The notes: a model not told the origin generated them from the sequence alone. Positions 51,401 to 59,776 are shown, counted from the first letter of the stretch. The stretch: DNA of 64,000 nucleotides from Luteibacter yeojuensis (GCF_000964085.1 NZ_JZRB01000009.1:1-64000), one strand, 5' to 3'. Program-made: numbers and translations.

Positions 51401-52803
51401 GTGAACTTGCTGGCCTGCAGCTTCGCGCCCGCGCCCGCGGAAAGGCCACCGGCATTGCCGATGGCCAGCGTGCCGTTCGGCGCGTTCATCACGATGCCGC
51501 CGGTACCGGTGACGCCCGCGTTCACGTTGATGTTGCGGAACGCATCCAGCTGGAAGGTGGCGGCGGCGTTGTTCCAGCTGACGGCGGCGTTGATGTTGAT
51601 ATCGCCGTTACCAGGCGCCTGCGTGCCGGGGCCCGACGCGGTGGTGGCCGTCGTCGTCTCCGTCACATTGGTGCCGCTGTTGAGCGTGCTTGAGATGGTC
51701 GACGCGGCGGCCGCGTCGATGGTCAGGTCGACCGGATCGACCAGCCAGGTGCCCGCCGCGCCCTTCGGCGCGGACGCGCGGATGGCCGCGTCATGGGCGA
51801 GCTCGAAGTGCGCCGCCGAGGTTTCGATGAGGCCGCCGTTGCCACCCGTGGGGGCGCTGGCATCGAGCGTACCGCCCACCTGGACGGTGCCCGCCTCCAT
51901 GCCACCCAGCAGGGTGATGGTGCCGTTGTGCTCCTGCACCGCCTGGGCCTGCACCACGCCGGTGTTGTTCACCACGCTGGCCACCAGCGAGGCGCGGGCG
52001 CCTGCGGTCATGAGCACCGTGCCGCCATCGGCGACGATGAGGTGGCGGTTCTCCACCAGGCTCCGCACGGTGTTTTCGTCCACCACCAGGTGCATCAGGT
52101 GGTTGTCGGCGAACGTGAGCGTCACCGCGGTGCCGCCGGCGAGCGCCACCGTGCCCAGCTGCGCGCGGATCACGCCCTGGTTCGATACGTCGTTGCCGAG
52201 CAGCGCGGCATAGCCGCCCGCCGCCGTCGTGATGCTGCCCTGGTTCACCACCTTGCCGCGGCCGTTACCGGCGAAGCGCACCGTGCCCGATGCCGAGCCG
52301 TCATCGGCCAGGTCGAGCGTGGATGCGACGATGCCGCCCACGTTCACCTGGGCATCCTTGCCGAACAGCACGCCGTTCGGGTTGATGAGCCACACCTGGC
52401 CGTTGGCGTTGAGGTGGCCGAAGATCTCGCTGCCGCTGTTGCCCAGCACGCGGTTCACCGCGATGGCGCTGGCGCCCGGCTGCACGAAGTTGACCGTCTG
52501 GTCGGCGCCGATGTCGAAGGTCTGCCAGTTGATCGACAGCTTCTGGCTGCCCTGCTGGATGGTGGTCGTGTTGCCCACCTGGTTGATTGAGCCCGAGCCC
52601 GCCACCACCTGGCCGCCGCCCGGCGCGTTCGCGGCCTGGGCAAGCCCCGTCATGCCAAGCGAGGCCGACAGGAAGCAGAGCAGGAGGGCGCGGCGGCCGA
52701 GCGGGCTGCGCTGCACCCCGCCGGTGTTGCTCTTCGCAAGTTCCGAGGCCGGAACCCAGGCCTTGAGGGTACGGTTCCAGCAGAGGCGGTAGATGTGGTT
52801 CAT
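42463..52803 (-). CDS. TpsA giant exoprotein with YDG-type repeats
   Basis: 3446 aa secreted by the adjacent TpsB. Order: ESPR extended signal peptide (MNHIYRLCWNRTLKAW, then hydrophobic core and AQA cleavage), TPS secretion domain (about 60-340) with INPNGVLFGKDAQVNVGG, a linker, then about 32 YDG-type repeats (KVYDGTTTATL-like) from about residue 510 to 3380, then a short non-repetitive end (ending RMPAQVQ). I counted the units by eye. From about residue 1560 (plus-strand coordinate about 48125) the repeats fall into three alternating types A, B and C. Probably an adhesin or biofilm protein (inferred; the family includes filamentous-haemagglutinin-like adhesins). No C-terminal toxin domain is seen. 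Confidence 0.92.
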   Translation of the reverse strand: MNHIYRLCWNRTLKAWVPASELAKSNTGGVQRSPLGRRALLLCFLSASLGMTGLAQAANAPGGGQVVAGSGSINQVGNTTTIQQGSQKLSINWQTFDIGADQTVNFVQPGASAIAVNRVLGNSGSEIFGHLNANGQVWLINPNGVLFGKDAQVNVGGIVASTLDLADDGSASGTVRFAGNGRGKVVNQGSITTAAGGYAALLGNDVSNQGVIRAQLGTVALAGGTAVTLTFADNHLMHLVVDENTVRSLVENRHLIVADGGTVLMTAGARASLVASVVNNTGVVQAQAVQEHNGTITLLGGMEAGTVQVGGTLDASAPTGGNGGLIETSAAHFELAHDAAIRASAPKGAAGTWLVDPVDLTIDAAAASTISSTLNSGTNVTETTTATTASGPGTQAPGNGDININAAVSWNNAAATFQLDAFRNINVNAGVTGTGGIVMNAPNGTLAIGNAGGLSAGAGAKLQASKFTNSAGAGALGSNWKLYTVNPAANTLGGLAPNFIQYNANTSSTLAGTGNALVYSVAPTVQITGLTGTAAKVYDGGTSGTIGTSNITATGLLGGDTVASATGTWASADVATGINVTSPSSIGNIAITNNGATVYGYTLGGAPVTAAIGQVTPKQLTASIVGNPTKVYDGTTTATLSSSNYQIDGFIGSDGATVKQPSSIAYAGSDAGVEAVNATFSVTNFTATGSTKLSNYALPTAATGLGYINQAPLLISGLLANNKTYDGTTNGSVNTSGAKLFGVIAPDSGQVTLDSSAAVGTFSQANVGNGLAVSLSGFVLNGAKKNNYVLTPPTNLTANITRKTLSVASGSVTVGNKTYDNTTAATLNTAAGRLSGAIAGDDVSLATAGATARFSQANVGNNLTVTATGFGLGGTAAGNYALNQPTFVAAITPAVLTITMRGTPEKTYDGTNAVTLGAANFTIAGFIGTQSATVAQSSATYASANAGNGIDVTARLQPSDFTPASGTLMSNYTFVPTVLGSGLGKIDPLQLTGQVVNNPTKVYDGTTTAALAANNLALNGFVPGEGINASFGGTVAGAYDSKDAGARGVTLGSVAAGNFTAANGTLLSNYLLPTTWTGSGTITPAPLTGSFVLNAGIVNATKVYDGSTSITLNSNNFTLSGFVNGDSAVVNDGIQGTFGQKNVGTNVPLSAQLAITDLTGTNGTTQQELGNYQINTPVLGVGNITPAALVVSITGTPTKVYNGSTAVALTSGNFTIGGWASNEGGSINPTATAGYDSANAGARTVTAQLTPGNYLANNGTLLSNYTLATSAQGPGQINQAPLFITGIFANSRTYVSGSTTATLNTGNARLAGLVDSDAGDASKVAANFSGVTANFATANAGNGVAVTATGFAITGSQAANYLLQPITGLSANINKATLTLSGITANNKVYDGNANAALTIAGNAALSGVQGSDVVGFDGTNAKGTFITANAGDNLGVTVTAFSLTGGSASNYALTQPAGLKATINPAPLTAVIIGSPTKIYDGTNSATLTAADYRLDGFVGADGATVPQSATANYTTKNVGTGLGVESTLVTSDFLANAGTNLANYALPSTGAGNNGIIQPKAIDLTGSRVYDGTTTGAGSLFGVLQGVNGETLGATGSGTLSSKNVGNRWSFSSLGSLALTDGGNGGLASNYTLVGGTDWVTITPRALSATFTATDKTYDATTNDVLTNAALTTDNGTSGLVAGDDVVLNNATVGKFDTKNVGTNKLVTGSMTVGGADAGNYTFTNGTARAAINALHITATATGANKQYDATVNDPGATVASAGVIAGDTVNFIYGSATFSDKDVGNGKTVTVTGVNKNGTDAGNYVIDNTTLTTTANITPRVINLTGTRVYDSTTHADAGLFTTGGLINTGFGGESLAMSGSGNLADKTVGNNKTFSLGTLALGDGNNGGLASNYTLIGGTDKLTVTKAALTYAFTAADKVYDRTTAATISNQTLTGLFAGDTISIINPNTAHFSDKNVGNNKTVTGDMTFSGTDIGNYNVTVQTAQASITPATITVGAQGVNKVYDGTTAATTLLSSAGVKAGDTVNFAGTSVFDTKDVGNGKNVAVSGVNASGTDAGNYTLANTTASTTANITPYIINLHGTRVYDGSTVVASGLFGSNGTLNGVAGEQVMLTGSSTVANKNVGINKGFAGATDMALQGVNGSLGSNYAIGTSSLDITQRAITGAITADNKVYDSTRTATTHGTLTGVLNGDTVAFITGGTFGDKNVANGKQVSLASSLGGADSGNYSYTANATTTANITPLGINVVATAADKTYDTTTSALLTGLASQGVLAGDQVHFTAASADFNDANVANGKTVNVVGIAKSGADANNYTINTTAQTLANITPVVLNLSGTRVYDGSTGAAAGLFGSNGVIAGIAGQTVNLVGAGMLGDKNVGNNKPFASLGTLALQDGGNGGLAQNYTLVGGLDSLTVTPRALTATSTALSRDYDGTNLAALSGSALSGLIAGDDVALGNATVGTFQDKSVGAGKDVTTNMTISGGDASNYLFTQPSNLFANINPLAITVAVAAADKNYDTTSNAVLTSIGSNGVLGSDDVNFTYGSAMFSDANAANGKTVAVTGIAKNGQDAANYVINTVAQTTANILPLVLDISGTRVYDGTNGAAAALFGNHGVITGIAGQTVQLVGSGTVGDKHVGNNKAFTSLGTLALQDGSNGGLAQNYTLVGGTDDLTITPKTVAVAGAVANKVYDTTADATVTSLTSGGVVSGDDITFASSAAMFGDAHAANGKTVTISGITASGQDAGDYAFAASTTALADITPYVLDLAGTRIYDGSVDAAASLFGNNGELAGLNGQTLNLSGTGHVADKNVGTHKAFANRGTLALADGNGGLASDYTLVGGNDTLSITPKAIDVVATAGNKVYDTSTGATVTSLTSQGVVAGDSVAFTAGGATFGDANVANGKTVTVTGLAAGGTDGGNYVLNSTTVAALANITPYVLDLAGTRIYDGSVDAAADLFGNHGVLAGLNGETLNLSGTGHVADKNVGAQKAFANLGTLALADGGNGGLAGNYTLVGGNDTLSITPKALGATATANDRVYDGGTVVGLSGAALVGLVAGDQVTLGNAAQGTLQDKNVGTGKAVATHMTVAGADAANYTFTTATGLTANVTPKSILVSATAGDKVYDTGTRATVTSLGSQGVVAGDVVAFGYGSANFSDANAATGKAVLVAGLTKMGVDAGNYVLGSTTTTTTASITPYVLDLTGTRVYDGTVDAAGSVFGQGGVLAGLNGETVSVAGTGHVADKNVGNGKAVTSLGSLALVDGGNGGLAGNYTLLGGNDTLTITPRAITVDATGTNKMFDGNTLDVVTLGANNVVPGDVLQFLMGGANFDTANLGTGKPVLVTGLALGGADAGNYTLTSTTAMTQADITGARGPDFGIDQGVVAQAYAVTGRAVLPTPYGLADDDTVGIYTGNNKKWHRQVERNRSRDDFTSGMALKVVDGGVRMPAQVQ
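42690..48125 (-). repeat. Higher-order A-B-C repeat array inside the exoprotein gene
   Basis: Type A (GTRVYDGS...LFG...NYTLVGGNDTLTITP) recurs near 48090, 47310, 46540, 45785, 45010, 44490, 43975 and 43192. Most spacings are about 770 bp (A+B+C) and the shorter ones about 517 bp (A+C). Reading order is ABC, ABC, ABC, ABC, AC, AC, ABC, AC. Type B contains LVAGDDV...NMTVSGGDA, and type C contains GVVAGD...FSDANVANGKTV. Confidence 0.75.
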
Positions 52804-53069
52804 TGCGAAGTGCGTCCTGTTCTCTCATGAGAGGCCGGACGTACAGCGGCAACCGCCTTGCCCCCGCTTGGGGGCCGGCAACGGCATGCGCAGGTGGCAC
52901 TGGCGAACGCATGCACGGCGGCGCCACCTCAGGCCGCGCGGGGCGGTTGGTGGTCGCGCACTCGTGTGGTTCATTTAACGGCCCGGCCCTGCCGGCTACC
53001 GCCCCCCAGCCCCTGTCATCTCGTCGCGATAGGCCTGACGCCCCTGTCGTCCATTACGTCGACCAAAAG
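52804..53069. other. Leader region upstream of the exoprotein gene, no gene seen
   Basis: No convincing reading frame. Contains inverted CTCTCATGAGAG next to the start (about 52832) and GC-rich runs. The tpsA promoter is presumably here, but I cannot identify its boxes. Confidence 0.4.
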
Positions 53070-53095
53070 CCGGCCGATAGTCGGTTATCGGCCGG
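53070..53095 (-). terminator. Candidate terminator after the aldo/keto reductase gene
   Basis: Perfect 10-bp stem CCGGCCGATA/TATCGGCCGG around 6 nt, followed on the minus strand by CTTTTGG. The T-tract is weak, but it lies 58 bp past the stop and before tpsA. Confidence 0.55.
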
Positions 53096-53152
53096 ACGCG
53101 ATAGTAATTGAGACGTACGTCACATTAAAAGTGCCTACCCGCGCACAAACCC

Positions 53153-54148
<996 letters not shown>

Positions 54149-54213
54149 TCACCTCGTGGAAGGGGGCATTGGGGAAGGTAGACACCCAATGTAGGCCCAC
54201 GCCCGCTGGTGAA

Positions 54214-54234
54214 CTAGCCACATCACTAAGCTAG
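54214..54234. promoter_or_regulatory. Candidate LysR-type operator
   Basis: CTAGC-N11-GCTAG, an inverted repeat with the T-N11-A geometry of LysR boxes, in the 111-bp divergent gap, 23 bp before the lysR-type start. Confidence 0.55.
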
Positions 54235-54256
54235 GGCTTATGAAATCCTGATATAA

Positions 54257-55153
54257 ATGACCATGCGCAAGGATATCCAGGACATCATCGCCTTCATCGC
54301 CGTCGCCCGCGAACGCAGCTTCACACGCGCCGCGGCGAAACTCGGCACCTCGCAGTCGGCGTTGAGCCACACGGTGCGCGGGCTCGAGGCGCGGCTGGGC
54401 GTGCGGCTGCTCACCCGCACCACGCGCAGCGTCTCCCCCACCGAGGCAGGCGAGCGGCTGCTCGTGTCGGTCGGGCCCCGCCTCGACGAGATCGAGGAGG
54501 CGATGGACGCCCTCGGCGAGTTGCGCGAAAAGCCCGCCGGCAAGCTGCGCATCACCACGGCCGAGCACGCGGCCAACACCATCATCTGGCCGGTGCTTGA
54601 AACCTTCCTGCCGCGGTACCCGGATATCTCGGTCGACGTGGACGTGAACTACGGCATGATCGACATCGTCGCCGAGCGCTTCGACATCGGCATCCGCCTC
54701 GGCGAGCAGGTGGCAAAGGACATGATCGCGGTGCGCATCGGGCCCGACATGCGCATGGCCGTGGTCGGGGCGCCATCGTATTTCGACGGCCGCAAGCCGC
54801 CGAAGACCCCGCAGGACCTCACCGCGCACAACTGCATCAACCTGCGGCTGCCGACGCATGGTGGCCTCGCCGTGTGGGACTTCACCCGCGGCGGGCGCGA
54901 CGTGAAGGTGCGCGTCGACGGCCAGCTTGTCGTCAGCAACGGCACGCAGATGCTGGGCGCGGCACTGCGCGGGCTGGGCCTGGCATGGGTGCCGGAGGAC
55001 CTGGTGCTACCGCACCTGGCCGAGGGCACGCTGGTGCGCGTGCTGGAAAAGTGGTGCGAGCCGTTCGACGGCTACCACCTTTACTACCCTAACCGCCGAC
55101 AGGGCTCGCCGGCGCTTTCGTTGCTGGTGGAGGCGTTGCGGTATCGGGGGTGA
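54257..55153 (+). CDS. LysR-family transcriptional regulator
   Basis: 298 aa. N-terminal winged HTH (about 5-63: DIIAFIAVARERSFTRAAAKLGTSQSALSHTVRGLEARLGVRLLTRTTRSV), then a LysR substrate-binding domain (about 92-295). Divergent from the aldo/keto reductase; effector unknown. A second ATG two codons in is equally possible. Confidence 0.92.
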   Translation: MTMRKDIQDIIAFIAVARERSFTRAAAKLGTSQSALSHTVRGLEARLGVRLLTRTTRSVSPTEAGERLLVSVGPRLDEIEEAMDALGELREKPAGKLRITTAEHAANTIIWPVLETFLPRYPDISVDVDVNYGMIDIVAERFDIGIRLGEQVAKDMIAVRIGPDMRMAVVGAPSYFDGRKPPKTPQDLTAHNCINLRLPTHGGLAVWDFTRGGRDVKVRVDGQLVVSNGTQMLGAALRGLGLAWVPEDLVLPHLAEGTLVRVLEKWCEPFDGYHLYYPNRRQGSPALSLLVEALRYRG

Positions 55154-55223
55154 GCAATGCCTTGGCGAACGCAGGATCTTTCTCGATCCGGTGCCGGATC
55201 GTTTCGAGATAATCAACGAGCAT
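55089..55223 (-). pseudogene. Possible remnant of an addiction-module antidote-like gene
   Basis: A 44-codon frame (MLVDYLETIRHRIEKDPAFA...) whose first ~24 residues resemble the start of small HTH antidote proteins (DPAFAKALL-type). The frame then degenerates into a Pro/Ala tail over the end of the LysR gene. No partner toxin was found. Could be chance. Confidence 0.25.
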
Positions 55224-55387
55224 GTTGCTCACGGGTCAGGAAAACAATCGCCATCCTAGGGCGACTCGATGAAACGAGCGCCACCCGTAAAATCGCCCAT
55301 TCATACAGCAGACGGCGACTCGTGAGATCCATCTCAACCTCGAGCGAATGGTGCGATCATGCCGCTACCCATCGCTGAGAGGACACC
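55154..55387. other. Intergenic region before the serine hydrolase gene
   Basis: Apart from the possible antidote remnant on the minus strand, nothing clear. Lower GC than the flanks. A promoter for the hydrolase must lie here, but I see no good -35/-10 pair. Confidence 0.4.
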
Positions 55388-56743
55388 ATGCGCACGAATG
55401 GATTCTTGCTAGCTACGGCGGCGCTCCTCGCCCTTCCCGTTATGGCGGTAACGGCTCCGAAGCCTGCCTGGCGCGCGCAGGCGGATGCCCTTCTCGCTGC
55501 TATACCGAATGATGGGCCGGGGGCCGCGGTAGTCGTGACGCAGGGCTCGGCCGTGACCTATGAAGCCTCGCGCGGCTTCGCCAGCGTCGAGCTCGGCGCG
55601 GCGCTTTCGCCGGCCACGCAGTTCCGCATCGGCTCGATCACGAAGACCGTCACCGCCGCCGCCATCCTGCGCCTGGCTGCCGACGGCCGGCTGGATATCG
55701 ACAAGCCGATCGCCACGTGGTTGCCTACGTTTCCCAACGCGACGGCCATCACCGTGCGCGAGCTGCTCAACCACACCTCGGGCGTCAGCGATGAATGGGA
55801 GGCGCCACTCACCGACGTATTGGATACGCCGGCGCGACTGGCACTGATCGGCAAGGCAAAGCCCGGCTTCGCACCCGGCACCGACTGGAGCTACAGCAAC
55901 TCGGGGTACATGGTGCTGGGCGCGATCCTCGAGAAGATCACGGGCAAGCCGTGGGACGAGGCCGAGCGAGCCCTGGTGCTCCAGCCGCTCGGCATCCCCA
56001 CGATGGGGTACCACGGCGACACCGCGGTGATACCGGGCCTCGCGGCCGGCTACACAGTTGGCGCCGACGGCAAGCTGGCGCGGCCGGTGCTCTACAGCAT
56101 CGCCGGCCCCGGTGCCGCCGGCTCACTCACGGCGGATGCGCGCGCTGTCGCGCTGCTGCCGCACCAGCTCGCGACGGCCGCAGCCCCGTGGCCGTCGGTG
56201 TTCAAGGCCATGGCTACGCCGGCGCGCGTGGGCGACACCATGCTCCCGTACGGCCTCGGCACGGTGCCGGGCACGCTGCGCGGTACGCCGGTGGTCGAAC
56301 ATTCGGGCGGCATCGAAGGTTTCACCGCGCACTACGTTTATATACCCGGTAAAGACACCAGCGTGGCCGTTCTCGAAAACTCCGATGCGCCGGCGGTCCC
56401 CGCGCGCGCCCTCGCCCGCCGCATCGCCGCGTTGGCGATCGGGAAGCCCTACCCCACATTCACGCCTGCCACGTGGTCTTCGACGGCACTGGCATCCGTG
56501 GCTGGCAGCTATGACATCGGCGACGGCAGCCAGCACGTCATCACCGTGCAGGGCGGTACCTTGCGCATCCGGCGCAGCGGCGGCCCGACCAAAGGCCTGG
56601 TCACCGCGCAGGGCGACATCCTCTACTACGCCGGCGACGGCACCGACTTCATCCATGTGGCACGGGATGCGAACGGTGCCGTCGTGGCCATCGAATTCCA
56701 CGCTGACGGGGCCGAGGCGTCCCGTCGGGAGAAACGCCGTTGA
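55388..56743 (+). CDS. Secreted serine hydrolase, beta-lactamase class C fold
   Basis: 451 aa. Signal peptide (MRTNGFLLATAALLALPVMAV). Penicillin-binding-protein/AmpC-like domain with SxxK (SITK, 83-86), YxN (YSN, 169-171) and a third motif HSG near 309 (instead of KTG), as in esterase or D-aminopeptidase/peptidase-type members. A C-terminal beta domain follows (about 365-440). RBS AGAGGA before the ATG. Likely a periplasmic peptidase or esterase; true beta-lactamase activity is less likely. The stop overlaps the next gene's start (TTGA). Confidence 0.88.
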   Translation: MRTNGFLLATAALLALPVMAVTAPKPAWRAQADALLAAIPNDGPGAAVVVTQGSAVTYEASRGFASVELGAALSPATQFRIGSITKTVTAAAILRLAADGRLDIDKPIATWLPTFPNATAITVRELLNHTSGVSDEWEAPLTDVLDTPARLALIGKAKPGFAPGTDWSYSNSGYMVLGAILEKITGKPWDEAERALVLQPLGIPTMGYHGDTAVIPGLAAGYTVGADGKLARPVLYSIAGPGAAGSLTADARAVALLPHQLATAAAPWPSVFKAMATPARVGDTMLPYGLGTVPGTLRGTPVVEHSGGIEGFTAHYVYIPGKDTSVAVLENSDAPAVPARALARRIAALAIGKPYPTFTPATWSSTALASVAGSYDIGDGSQHVITVQGGTLRIRRSGGPTKGLVTAQGDILYYAGDGTDFIHVARDANGAVVAIEFHADGAEASRREKRR

Positions 56744-58617
56744 AGATCCGTCTTGCCGCGTGCCTTTGGCTCGCCGCCTGCCCTTTCGCCGCGCTAGCCA
56801 CCGACGGCCCCACGTACACACCCTTCGCATCAACCATCCCTGCTCCGGTCGACCACGCGTTCCCCGGCCACATCGAACTGGCGGTGGACGCGACGGACAC
56901 CGTGCAGAAAATCTTCCGCATCCACGAAACGCTGCCCGTGCAGCCGGGGCCGGTGACCCTCCTCTACCCGGAGTGGGAACTCTCGAGCCACGGCCGAACC
57001 GTCTCGGCGGCGAACCTTGCCGGCCTGGTGGTCACCGCCGGTGGCCAGCCTGTCGCGTGGGAACGCGACCCCGTCGACATGCACGCCTTCCACGTGGACG
57101 TGCCGCCCGGCGCGGCAAACCTGGTGGTGGACTTCCAGTTCATCACGCGGGCGGACGACGCGCTGATCCGCGACGACCTCGTCAACGTGGCGTGGCAACG
57201 CCTGCTTGTGTACCCGGCGGGCTGGTTCGCACGGAACATCCCCGTGCAGGCGAGCCTTAAGGTGCCCGGGGGCCTTTCGGTCGCGACCTCGCTTACCGCT
57301 TCGGGCACCAGCGGCACCACCACGCGCTTCGCGGAAACGACGCTGGAAACGCTGCTCGATTCACCGGCCTTCGCCGCGCGGCATATCCAACGCGTACCGC
57401 TGGGCGACCCGAACCAGCCGGCCATGCAGTTGGACCTGATCGCCACCGACCCAGCCGATCTGCCCGTCGCACCAGACGCTGTCGGCAAGCTACGCAAGCT
57501 GGTGCGCGAAACGCGCGCCGTGATGGGCCCGCCACCTTACGCGCACTTCGACGGCCTGGTGGTGCTGGACGACAACTTCTCCGCCGGCGGCATCGAACAC
57601 GCCAGCTCGGCGGAGATCTACCTGCCCGCGAACTACCTGCGCGAACCGGCCGACCAGCTCAACAATCTTGACCTCATCGCGCACGAGCACGTGCACGCGT
57701 GGAACGGCCGCTGGCGCCAGCCGGCCGACCTGTGGATCCCCACGCCGAACGTGCCCAGCCGCAACAGCCTGCTATGGGTGTACGAAGGCCAGACGGAATT
57801 CTGGGGCCGCGTGCTCGCGGCACGCAGCGGCATGCGCACCGTGCAACAGACGCTGGACAAGCTCGCGCTGGATGCGGCCGCCGTGCAGATCCATGCCGGG
57901 CGGGCGTGGAAGCCGCTGGCCGACACCACGAATGACCCGATCTATGTCACCGGCCGCAACACCGTGTGGCCGGAATGGCAGCGGCGCAAGGATTACTACG
58001 GCGAAGGCGTGATGCTGTGGCTCGATGTCGCGTCCAAGGCACCCATCGATGCCTTCGCCCATGCGTTCTTCGCGGTGCATGGCAAGCCCGGGAATGTCTC
58101 GACCTACACCTTCGACGATGTGTGCGCGGCACTCGCGAAGGTGGCGCCATCGGTCGACTGGCGGGCGTACCTCACGGAACGGCTGCAGGCAAAGGATGCG
58201 CGCGTGCTCGACGGGCTGGCGCGGCTTGGCTGGGCGCTGGCGTATACCGATACAGCGACCGACACCTTCCTGCAGGACGAGAAGGAAAGTGGCGCCACGA
58301 ACCTGGCGTACTCCGTGGGCCTGGCGGTGGATGCCAAGGGGCGCGTCCGTGGCGTCGTCTGGGATAGCCCGGCGTTCAAGGCAGGCATGGCGCCTGGCGA
58401 CATGATCACGGCGGTGAACGGGCAGGCGTTTTCGACGAAGGGTTTGCTGGACGCGGTGCGAGCGACGGTGACTACGCCGTTGGCGCTTACGTTCGAGCTA
58501 GATGGGGAGAAGCACGACGTGCGGCTGGTGTACAGCGGCGGTGCTCGCTATCCGCATCTCGTACGGTTACCAAAGGCAGCGGATCGCTTGTCGCCCTTGC
58601 TAGCGCCGCGAAGCTGA
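56740..58617 (+). CDS. M61 family glycyl aminopeptidase with PDZ domain
   Basis: 625 aa. TTG start overlapping the previous stop; signal peptide MKIRLAACLWLAACPFAALA. N-terminal beta domain (about 30-200), catalytic domain with HEHVH (315-319) and the downstream Glu in WVYEGQTEFWG, then a C-terminal PDZ domain (GVVWDSPAFKAGMAPGDMITAVNG, about 535-605). Exported zinc peptidase. Coupled to the serine hydrolase, suggesting joint breakdown of peptides outside the cytoplasm. Confidence 0.92.
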   Translation: MKIRLAACLWLAACPFAALATDGPTYTPFASTIPAPVDHAFPGHIELAVDATDTVQKIFRIHETLPVQPGPVTLLYPEWELSSHGRTVSAANLAGLVVTAGGQPVAWERDPVDMHAFHVDVPPGAANLVVDFQFITRADDALIRDDLVNVAWQRLLVYPAGWFARNIPVQASLKVPGGLSVATSLTASGTSGTTTRFAETTLETLLDSPAFAARHIQRVPLGDPNQPAMQLDLIATDPADLPVAPDAVGKLRKLVRETRAVMGPPPYAHFDGLVVLDDNFSAGGIEHASSAEIYLPANYLREPADQLNNLDLIAHEHVHAWNGRWRQPADLWIPTPNVPSRNSLLWVYEGQTEFWGRVLAARSGMRTVQQTLDKLALDAAAVQIHAGRAWKPLADTTNDPIYVTGRNTVWPEWQRRKDYYGEGVMLWLDVASKAPIDAFAHAFFAVHGKPGNVSTYTFDDVCAALAKVAPSVDWRAYLTERLQAKDARVLDGLARLGWALAYTDTATDTFLQDEKESGATNLAYSVGLAVDAKGRVRGVVWDSPAFKAGMAPGDMITAVNGQAFSTKGLLDAVRATVTTPLALTFELDGEKHDVRLVYSGGARYPHLVRLPKAADRLSPLLAPRS

Positions 58618-58630
58618 CGTGCCAACGACC

Positions 58631-58680
58631 CTGTGGGAGCGCGCTTGCGCGCGATCGCGCGCAAGCGCGCTCCCACAAGA
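58631..58680. repeat. REP-like perfect palindrome, family R1
   Basis: CTGTGGGAGCGCGCTTGCGC followed directly by its reverse complement, with no spacer beyond the shared GCGCGATCGCGC centre. It lies between the convergent M61 and acuI genes. Confidence 0.85.
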
Positions 58681-58716
58681 GGGCGATGCAGACCCACAGA
58701 TAAACAACAAAGCGCG

Positions 58717-59712
58717 CTACGCGTTAACGTCAACCACGATACGCCCGCGCACCTTGCCCGGGATGATGTCTTCGTAGACATCCAGCACCTCGGCCAGGCC
58801 GATGAGTTGCACGGTGCTGTTGAGCTTGTCCAGGTCCAGGTCGGTGCCGAGGCGGTCCCAGGCTTCCTGGCGTGCGTGCTGCGGCGCGTTCACGGAATCG
58901 ATGCCGGCCAGGGTCACGTTGCGGAGGATGAAGGGCAGCACGGTGGTCGGCAGGTCGGTGCCCTGCGCGAGACCGCAGGCGGCGACGGCGCCGCGGTATT
59001 TTGTTTCCGCGATGGCGTTGGCCAGGGTGTGGCTGCCGACGGCATCGACGACGCCGGCCCAGCGCTCCTTGCCCAGCGGCGCCTCACGCGGTTCGGAGAG
59101 GGTCTTGCGGTCGACGATGTCGGCGGCGCCCAGCGCACGCAGGTAATCCGCATGCTCCGGGCGGCCCGTGGCGGCCACCGTGCGGTAGCCCAGCTTCGAC
59201 AGGATCGCCAGCGCGATGGAACCCACGCCACCGTTCGCCCCGGTGACCAGGATATCGCCCTTGTCGGGCGTGACGCCCGCATGCTCCAGCGCTAGCACGC
59301 ACAGCATCGCCGTGTAGCCCGCCGTGCCGATGGCCATGGCGTCGCGGGTGCTGAGCGTATCCGGGATCTTCACCAGCCACTCGCCGCGCACGCGCGCACG
59401 CTGGGCCAGGCCGCCATGGTGCGTCTGGCTCAGGTGCCAGCCGTTAAGCACCACGCGGTCGCCCGCCTTGAAGCCCGGGTTGCCCGACTCGAGCACCACG
59501 CCCGAGAAATCGATGCCCGGGATCAGCGGGAACTGCTGGATGACCGGGCGCGTGTTCGTCAGCGCGAGCGCATCCTTGTAGTTGAGCGTGGAGTACTCGA
59601 CCTGCACGAGGACATCGCCCTCCATCAGGTTTGCTTCCTCGAAATCGACCACCTGGGTCGACACGGTGTCACCGTCCTTGCGGGTGAGCAGTGCTTTGAA
59701 CGTCATGGCCAA
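58717..59712 (-). CDS. acuI: AcuI/YhdH-type acrylyl-CoA reductase (MDR family)
   Basis: 331 aa medium-chain NADPH-dependent enoyl (acrylyl-CoA) reductase or quinone-oxidoreductase-like. Seen: GroES-like N-domain (LNYKDALALT...FPLIPGIDFSGVV), no catalytic zinc ligands, Rossmann motif VTGANGGVGSIA (about 155-165) and the AcuI-like end GKVRGRIVVDVNA. Divergent from the HxlR gene, which may repress it. Confidence 0.85.
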   Translation of the reverse strand: MAMTFKALLTRKDGDTVSTQVVDFEEANLMEGDVLVQVEYSTLNYKDALALTNTRPVIQQFPLIPGIDFSGVVLESGNPGFKAGDRVVLNGWHLSQTHHGGLAQRARVRGEWLVKIPDTLSTRDAMAIGTAGYTAMLCVLALEHAGVTPDKGDILVTGANGGVGSIALAILSKLGYRTVAATGRPEHADYLRALGAADIVDRKTLSEPREAPLGKERWAGVVDAVGSHTLANAIAETKYRGAVAACGLAQGTDLPTTVLPFILRNVTLAGIDSVNAPQHARQEAWDRLGTDLDLDKLNSTVQLIGLAEVLDVYEDIIPGKVRGRIVVDVNA

Positions 59713-59756
59713 GCCTCAGTGTTTGCGAGATGCAACCATGCTAGGGTCGTACCTTG

Positions 59757-59776
59757 ATCGTCACAAGAACGACGAT
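59757..59776. promoter_or_regulatory. Dyad in the acuI-hxlR divergent gap
   Basis: ATCGTC-N8-GACGAT, nested inside wider GTACC (59749-59753)/GGTAC (59785-59789) arms. A TACTAT -10-like box for the HxlR gene lies at 59787-59792. Plausible HxlR operator. Confidence 0.4.
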
